Below, piece after piece: positions 44,597-48,751 of a stretch of DNA of 48,751 nt; within the stretch, counting starts at the first letter, position 1, and every line of letters begins with the position of its first letter. The notes under the pieces were generated by a model, which was not told where the DNA came from, made no database searches, and saw only the letters and a list, made by a program, of their open reading frames with translations. The position numbers were made by a program, and so were the translations under genes. The stretch comes from an uncultured Mediterraneibacter sp. GTDB taxonomy: Bacteria > Bacillota > Clostridia > Lachnospirales > Lachnospiraceae. Location: positions 1-48,751 of the forward strand of contig CALWDM010000012.1 of the NCBI GenBank assembly GCA_944376695.1, read 5' to 3'.

Positions 44597-44659
44597 ATGA
44601 CGAAGATCAGGCTCCCAGGGCTGAAAGGAGAGGCGTAAATGACGAAGATCAAATTGTGC
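44576..44659 (+). repeat. 42-bp tandem duplication spanning the trpF start
   Basis: The segment from GAGCTGAAAGGAG (44576) is repeated 42 bp later as GGGCTGAAAGGAG (44618). Both copies carry a ribosome site and ATGACGAAGATCA. The first copy yields the 13-codon frame at 44597-44638. Confidence 0.9.
44597..44638 (+). CDS. 13-residue open frame directly before trpF
   Basis: ATG at 44597, with AAAGGAGAAGG just upstream, gives MTKIRLPGLKGEA and stops at TAA, with the trpF ATG as the very next codon. It arose by duplication of the trpF start. Ribosomes finishing it are placed to start trpF. Whether the peptide itself matters is unknown. Confidence 0.4.
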   Translation: MTKIRLPGLKGEA

Positions 44660-45265
44660 GGGATGTCCCGCCCCTGCGACATCCGGGCGGCGAATGAGCT
44701 TCTGCCGGATTACATCGGATTTGTCTTTGCTCCGAAGAGCCGGAGATATGTGTCCCCGGAGAAGGCGGCGGAGCTGAAGCGGATGCTGGATCCGGGGATC
44801 CGGGCGGCAGGGGTGTTTGTGGATGAGAAACCTCAGGTGATAGAGGCGCTTGTCAGCCGGGGCGTGATCGATGCAGTGCAGCTTCACGGCAGGGAGGATG
44901 AAGATTATATCCAAGACCTCAGGAGACGGCTGGGAAACACCTTGATCCTCCAGTCATTTTCTATCTGCTCGGAGCGGGATGCCGGGAGAGCAGAGAGAAG
45001 CAGTGCGGATCTGGTACTGGCGGACTCGCCGGGCGGCGGGACAGGAGAGGTGTTTGACTGGACGCTGCTCAGTAAGATCCGCCGCCCGTATTTCCTGGCG
45101 GGAGGGCTGAACCCGGATAATGCCGGAGACGCGGTAAATGCGCTGGCCCCATACGGAGTGGACGTCAGCTCCGGGATAGAGACGGACGGACAGAAAGACT
45201 GGAAGAAAATGGAGAAATTTGTCCTGGCGGTCAGACGGGCGGATGCGCGGCGACAGGGCGAATAA
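44639..45265 (+). CDS. trpF: TrpF, phosphoribosylanthranilate isomerase
   Basis: The 208-residue TIM barrel isomerises PRA to CdRP. It has KLCGMSRPCDI with the catalytic Cys (7), FVDEKPQ, VQLHGRED with the catalytic Asp region, FLAGGLNPDN and DVSSGIE. GAAAGGAGAGGCG precedes the ATG. The last seven residues (DARRQGE) are encoded inside the first unit of a 37-bp tandem repeat, so the present end of the protein was set by that repeat. Confidence 0.94.
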   Translation: MTKIKLCGMSRPCDIRAANELLPDYIGFVFAPKSRRYVSPEKAAELKRMLDPGIRAAGVFVDEKPQVIEALVSRGVIDAVQLHGREDEDYIQDLRRRLGNTLILQSFSICSERDAGRAERSSADLVLADSPGGGTGEVFDWTLLSKIRRPYFLAGGLNPDNAGDAVNALAPYGVDVSSGIETDGQKDWKKMEKFVLAVRRADARRQGE

Positions 45266-45340
45266 ACGCCGGCCTGCGGATGCGCGGCGACAGGAAGATG
45301 AAACACTGGCCTGTGGATGCGCGGTGACGGGAGGTCAGAT
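45241..45340 (+). repeat. 37-bp tandem repeat after trpF
   Basis: Units start with GGATGCGCGG at 45241, 45278 and 45315 (the last partial and diverged). The first unit overlaps the trpF stop and the rest fill the space before trpB. Confidence 0.88.
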
Positions 45341-45397
45341 TTGTGCCCTGCGCGGAAGTATGGCGGACAGATAAATAATAGGAAAGGATGAGATACA

Positions 45398-46588
45398 ATG
45401 ACAAACCCGAACGGACGCTTCGGCATCCACGGCGGTCAGTATATACCGGAGACACTGATGAACGCTGTGATCGAGCTGGAAGAAGCGTATAACCATTATA
45501 AAAATGACCTGGAGTTTAACCGGGAGCTGGCAGAGCTTTTCAATGAATACGCGGGGAGGCCTTCCCGGCTGTACTATGCGGAGAAGATGACAGAGGATCT
45601 GGGCGGGGCGAAGATCTACCTGAAGAGGGAAGACCTGAACCATACGGGCGCCCACAAGATCAACAATGTGCTGGGTCAGGCGCTCCTTGCGAAGAAAATG
45701 GGCAAGACCCGTCTGATCGCGGAGACAGGCGCCGGACAGCACGGAGTCGCCACTGCTACTGCGGCGGCCCTTATGGGCATGGAATGCGTGGTCTTCATGG
45801 GCGAGGAAGATACGGTCCGCCAGGCGCTCAATGTATACCGCATGCGCCTGCTCGGGGCTGAGGTCATCCCGGTGAAGACGGGAACAGCAACACTGAAAGA
45901 CGCAGTCTCAGAGGCGATGCGGGAGTGGACGTCCAGGATCAGCGACACCTACTACTGCCTCGGGTCTGTCATGGGTCCGCACCCGTTCCCCACGATCGTA
46001 AGGGATTTCCAGGCGGTCATCTCCAAAGAGATCAAAGAGCAGATCATGCAGAAGGAAGGGCGTCTGCCGGACGCGGTGGTTGCCTGTGTGGGAGGCGGCT
46101 CCAATGCCATCGGGAGCTTTTACCACTTTATAGAGGACGAGGGAGTGCGGCTGATCGGATGTGAGGCGGCAGGAAAGGGAATCGATTCCTTTGAGACAGC
46201 GGCAACGGTCAATACGGGAAGGGTCGGCATCTTCCACGGCATGAAGTCCTATTTCTGCCAGGACGAATACGGACAGATCGCCCCGGTCTACTCCATTTCC
46301 GCGGGGCTGGATTATCCGGGCGTGGGTCCGGAGCACGCCTATCTCCATGACATCGGCAGGGCGGAGTACGTCCCGGTCACGGACGAGGAGGCTGTAAATG
46401 CATTTGAATACCTGGCGAGGACAGAAGGCATCATTCCGGCGATCGAATCTGCTCACGCCGCGGCGCATGCCATGAAGATCGCGCCTGAGATGGACAGCAG
46501 CCAGATCATCGTTATCACAGTCTCGGGCAGGGGCGACAAAGACTGTGCGGCCATTGCCCGTTACAGAGGGGAGAATATCTATGAGTAA
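45398..46588 (+). CDS. trpB: TrpB, tryptophan synthase beta chain
   Basis: The 396-residue PLP enzyme joins indole and serine. It has [17 protein letters not shown], the PLP lysine in [21 protein letters not shown], the phosphate-binding GGGSNAIG and the final SGRGDKD. It is the common TrpB1 type that pairs with TrpA. GGAAAGGATGAG precedes the ATG. It overlaps trpA by 8 bp. Confidence 0.97.
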   Translation: MTNPNGRFGIHGGQYIPETLMNAVIELEEAYNHYKNDLEFNRELAELFNEYAGRPSRLYYAEKMTEDLGGAKIYLKREDLNHTGAHKINNVLGQALLAKKMGKTRLIAETGAGQHGVATATAAALMGMECVVFMGEEDTVRQALNVYRMRLLGAEVIPVKTGTATLKDAVSEAMREWTSRISDTYYCLGSVMGPHPFPTIVRDFQAVISKEIKEQIMQKEGRLPDAVVACVGGGSNAIGSFYHFIEDEGVRLIGCEAAGKGIDSFETAATVNTGRVGIFHGMKSYFCQDEYGQIAPVYSISAGLDYPGVGPEHAYLHDIGRAEYVPVTDEEAVNAFEYLARTEGIIPAIESAHAAAHAMKIAPEMDSSQIIVITVSGRGDKDCAAIARYRGENIYE

Positions 46589-47351
46589 TATAAGAAAAGC
46601 ATTTGAAAACGGAAAAGCATTCATCCCGTTCATCACCTGCGGGGACCCGGATCTGGGGACAACGGCGGCAGTCGTCCGCGCGGCTGCGGCAAACGGCGCT
46701 GACCTGATCGAGCTTGGCATCCCCTTTTCAGACCCCACCGCAGAGGGGCCGGTGATCCAGGGGGCGAACCTGCGGGCGCTGAGCGGCGGAGTGACCACGG
46801 ATAAAATCTTTAATCTTGTGAGAGAACTGCGCAGGGATGTGGAAGTGCCGATGGTATTTATGACCTATGCGAATGTAGTCTTCTCCTACGGCTCCGAGCG
46901 GTTCATCTCCACCTGCCGGGAGATCGGGATCGACGGGCTGATCCTGCCGGACGTTCCGTATGAAGAGAAAGAAGAATTCCTTCCCATCTGCCGCAGGTAC
47001 GGCGTGGATCTGATCTCCCTGATCGCACCGACGTCGGAGGACCGGATCGCTATGATCGCCCGGGAGGCGGAAGGATTTCTGTATATCGTCTCCAGCCTGG
47101 GGGTTACCGGAGTGCGGAGCGAGATCAAGACCGACCTGGGAGCGATCGTGGAGACCGTGCGGCAGAATACGGACATCCCGTGCGCCATCGGGTTCGGCAT
47201 CTCCACGCCGGAGCAGGCGGCGAAAATGGCGGGAATTTCGGACGGCGCGATCGTCGGGTCCGCCATCGTCAGGCTGATCGGGGAGCATGGGAAAGACGCG
47301 CCCGAGTATGTGGGAGAGTATGTGAGGGGAATGAAAGAGGCGCTGAGATAA
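46581..47351 (+). CDS. trpA: TrpA, tryptophan synthase alpha chain
   Basis: The 256-residue TIM barrel releases indole from indole-glycerol phosphate and channels it to TrpB. The ATG at 46581 inside the trpB end is chosen over an earlier in-frame ATG (46545), as it gives the family start [16 protein letters not shown]. Catalytic Glu is in [11 protein letters not shown]. The second acid, Asp in the usual ADGP, is Glu here (TAEGPVIQ). GVTGVRS and the phosphate-site GFGIS are present. It is the last gene of the operon. Confidence 0.95.
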   Translation: MSNIRKAFENGKAFIPFITCGDPDLGTTAAVVRAAAANGADLIELGIPFSDPTAEGPVIQGANLRALSGGVTTDKIFNLVRELRRDVEVPMVFMTYANVVFSYGSERFISTCREIGIDGLILPDVPYEEKEEFLPICRRYGVDLISLIAPTSEDRIAMIAREAEGFLYIVSSLGVTGVRSEIKTDLGAIVETVRQNTDIPCAIGFGISTPEQAAKMAGISDGAIVGSAIVRLIGEHGKDAPEYVGEYVRGMKEALR

Positions 47352-47390
47352 GGAAAGATTTATAAGGAATGGGAAGGGAGAAAGGAGCGA

Positions 47391-47442
47391 AAGGGCAGAA
47401 ATGCCGCCAGTGATCTGCATGCTGGCGGCATTTCTGCCCTTT
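47391..47442 (+). terminator. trp operon terminator
   Basis: AAAGGGCAGAAATGCCGCCAG and its exact complement form a 20-bp stem around an 11-base loop, 40 bp after trpA. The U-tract is short (TTTG). Confidence 0.75.
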
Positions 47443-47486
47443 GAGTTGGAGGTTTGAGTTTTGGAGCACGGTTTGCATTTTCATAC

Positions 47487-47545
47487 TTGACAAATATATC
47501 ATGCGGCGATATATTATAATCAAAATATATCACTTAGCGATATAT
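47487..47545 (+). promoter_or_regulatory. PadR promoter with twin operators
   Basis: TTGACA (47487-47492) and TATATT (47510-47515) are 17 bp apart. Two identical-geometry dyads, ATATATC-N7-GATATAT, lie at 47494-47514 (over the spacer and -10) and 47525-47545 (over the start point). Centres are 31 bp apart, about three helical turns, so two dimers would bind the same face. Confidence 0.8.
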
Positions 47546-47608
47546 CGGAATCCGAAAATACCTCCTATGGAAACAGAGAGAGGAGCGAGCTTAGAGAGGA
47601 GTGAGAGG

Positions 47609-47932
47609 ATGTCAGAGAAGGAAACCCCGCTGACAGAAGCGTTTTTTTATATCCTGCTGTCCCTGCGGAAGCCGAATCACGGATACGGCATCATCCAGGA
47701 GGTGGAGCATCTGACGAACGGGCGCGTAGTCCTTGGCCCGGGTACCCTTTACGGAGCACTGCAGACCATGCAGAAGCGGGACTGGATCAGGATCTACAGC
47801 CAGGATACAGAGTCGCGGAAGAAAAAGGAGTATATGATCACAGAGCTGGGGAAAGAAGCGTTCGAAGCGGAGAGGAGCCGCCTGAAAGAACTGCTGGACA
47901 ATGCAAAGCTCATGGAGGAGGGAGAAACATGA
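47609..47932 (+). CDS. PadR-family transcriptional regulator
   Basis: I start at the ATG at 47609 (MSEKETPLTEAFFYILLSL), the standard PadR opening, preceded by AGAGGAGTGAG. A longer frame would run through its own promoter. The protein (107 residues) is a small PadR: HGYGIIQEVEHLTNGRVVLGPGTLYGALQTMQKRDWI is the winged helix, followed by an acidic dimer helix. It overlaps the DUF2812 gene by 4 bp. Autorepression through the twin operators is likely. Confidence 0.9.
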   Translation: MSEKETPLTEAFFYILLSLRKPNHGYGIIQEVEHLTNGRVVLGPGTLYGALQTMQKRDWIRIYSQDTESRKKKEYMITELGKEAFEAERSRLKELLDNAKLMEEGET

Positions 47933-48627
47933 TCCGATTCAGACTGTATTATGATAAGGACAAGGAGACAGAGTGGCTCAATGAGATGGCGGCTGACGGC
48001 TGGGCGCTGAAAAGTTTTTTCGCAGGATTTTATAAATTTGAGCCATGTGAGAAAGGGGAATATATCTATCAGATCGATCTTGGGGATGAGCTGTATTCGG
48101 TCAGCGACGAATACCGGGAGCTGATGGGAGAGCTCGGTGTGGAGATCGTGGTGCTGTGGTGCTTTTGGATCATACTGCGCAAGCGGGCGGAAGACGGTCC
48201 GTTTGAGCTGTATACAGATGTAGATTCGAAGATCGAACATTATCGAAAGATACGGCGGATGTTCAAGGTCGTAACGGTCATAGAGCTGCTCGCGCTTTTT
48301 TCGGAGATCTATGCGGGAATGACAGGGGATGGTGTCGGCTGGGTGTTTGCGCTTCTGATCAGCCTGGTTGTTTTCACCTGTGCGGAGGCAACACTCCGGA
48401 CCAATAAGGTCATCGCGAGACTGGAGGAACAAAAAAGCGGGATTGAGCCGGAGAAGAAGGGAGGGGGGACTTTGCCGCTGATCATCATATCCATAGGACT
48501 TCTGACCAACTGCTGTATGACGGCGGCGGAGGACTTTGCGCCGCCGCTGATAAGTTATCCTGTCCACATTTTCGCTGTTATCATGATGGCCGTCGGTATC
48601 GTGCTCACGGTAAAGGAAAGGAAATGA
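47929..48627 (+). CDS. DUF2812 membrane protein
   Basis: The 232-residue protein has a soluble N-terminal DUF2812 domain (about 1-115, with FRLYYDKDKETEWLNEMAADGWALKSF and GFYKFEPCEKGEYIYQIDL) and about four hydrophobic segments after residue 120. PadR-DUF2812 pairs are common in Bacillota. The molecular role is unknown; stress or envelope sensing has been guessed for such pairs. It is translationally coupled to the PadR gene. Confidence 0.88.
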   Translation: MIRFRLYYDKDKETEWLNEMAADGWALKSFFAGFYKFEPCEKGEYIYQIDLGDELYSVSDEYRELMGELGVEIVVLWCFWIILRKRAEDGPFELYTDVDSKIEHYRKIRRMFKVVTVIELLALFSEIYAGMTGDGVGWVFALLISLVVFTCAEATLRTNKVIARLEEQKSGIEPEKKGGGTLPLIIISIGLLTNCCMTAAEDFAPPLISYPVHIFAVIMMAVGIVLTVKERK

Positions 48628-48688
48628 ACAGTTACAGGTGAACAGCAGCTGGCGGGCCGGTATAGAATCTTTGCGCTAACTTGAAATT

Positions 48689-48736
48689 TTAAATTCCAGT
48701 GCAGAGTTAAATTCCACAGGGGTTTAAAAATTCCAC
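48689..48736. repeat. Iterated AAATTCCA repeats at window end
   Basis: TTAAATTCCA occurs at 48689-48698 and 48707-48716, and AAATTCCAC at 48728-48736, about 18 bp apart. The iteration in AT-rich DNA after a gene end looks like one end of a mobile element, but the window stops here. Confidence 0.45.
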
Positions 48737-48751
48737 GTTTTTAAAAGATTT

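Overview
The window (about 48.8 kb, close to 50% GC) looks like chromosome of a gut-type Lachnospiraceae (Clostridia, Bacillota). The grounds are strong AGGAGG ribosome sites, a tryptophan-specific T-box ahead of a trpEGDCFBA operon, a GlgC/GlgD pair, an mnmM homologue, a clostridial citrate synthase, a LysM/GH25 lysozyme and sortase-type surface proteins. The species cannot be named from sequence alone. I saw no rRNA, tRNA, CRISPR array or intact insertion sequence.

Bases 1-17087 form a surface-structure locus, the most unusual part of the window. A three-gene module occurs twice: a giant secreted protein (1-4566, cut by the window edge, and 10162-16059), a small membrane or wall anchor with a KTGD-type sorting signal (4581-4865 and 16078-16491), and a small secreted subunit (4988-5575 and 16488-17087). 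Between the copies lie two paralogous single-pass membrane proteins, a lipoprotein, a coiled-coil protein and a type I signal peptidase (5924-9226, one likely operon), then an Rrf2-type regulator with an iron-sulfur-like cysteine cluster just before the second module. The C-terminal domain of each giant protein resembles the small subunit. The anchor shares with the small subunit only a TTxFxY N-terminal peptide. I infer a fibre built by donor-strand exchange: giant adhesin at the tip, small subunit as shaft, anchor as base. The second giant has a likely L-type lectin head.

Bases 17604-33670 are mostly housekeeping: mnmM; glgC-glgD on the minus strand; a MarR regulator with a heterodimeric ABC exporter; an Rpn-type nuclease gene; purC; an asparagine synthetase lacking the N-terminal nucleophile region; tatD; rsmA; citrate synthase; and an alpha/beta hydrolase. 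Several intergenic spaces hold long hairpins or palindromes.

Bases 33671-40041 carry two copies of a structured element that may encode paired minus-strand small RNAs, a remnant of a sortase-anchored protein, the LysM/GH25 lysozyme, a DUF454 membrane protein and a CydDC-like ABC pair whose second gene is interrupted. Bases 40088-47442 are the T-box-controlled trp operon with its terminator. The right end holds a PadR regulator with two matching operators and a DUF2812 membrane protein; the last 65 bases contain iterated short repeats that may begin a mobile element.

A recurring oddity is a set of six short tandem duplications with units of 33-42 bp, several of them next to or over translation starts.
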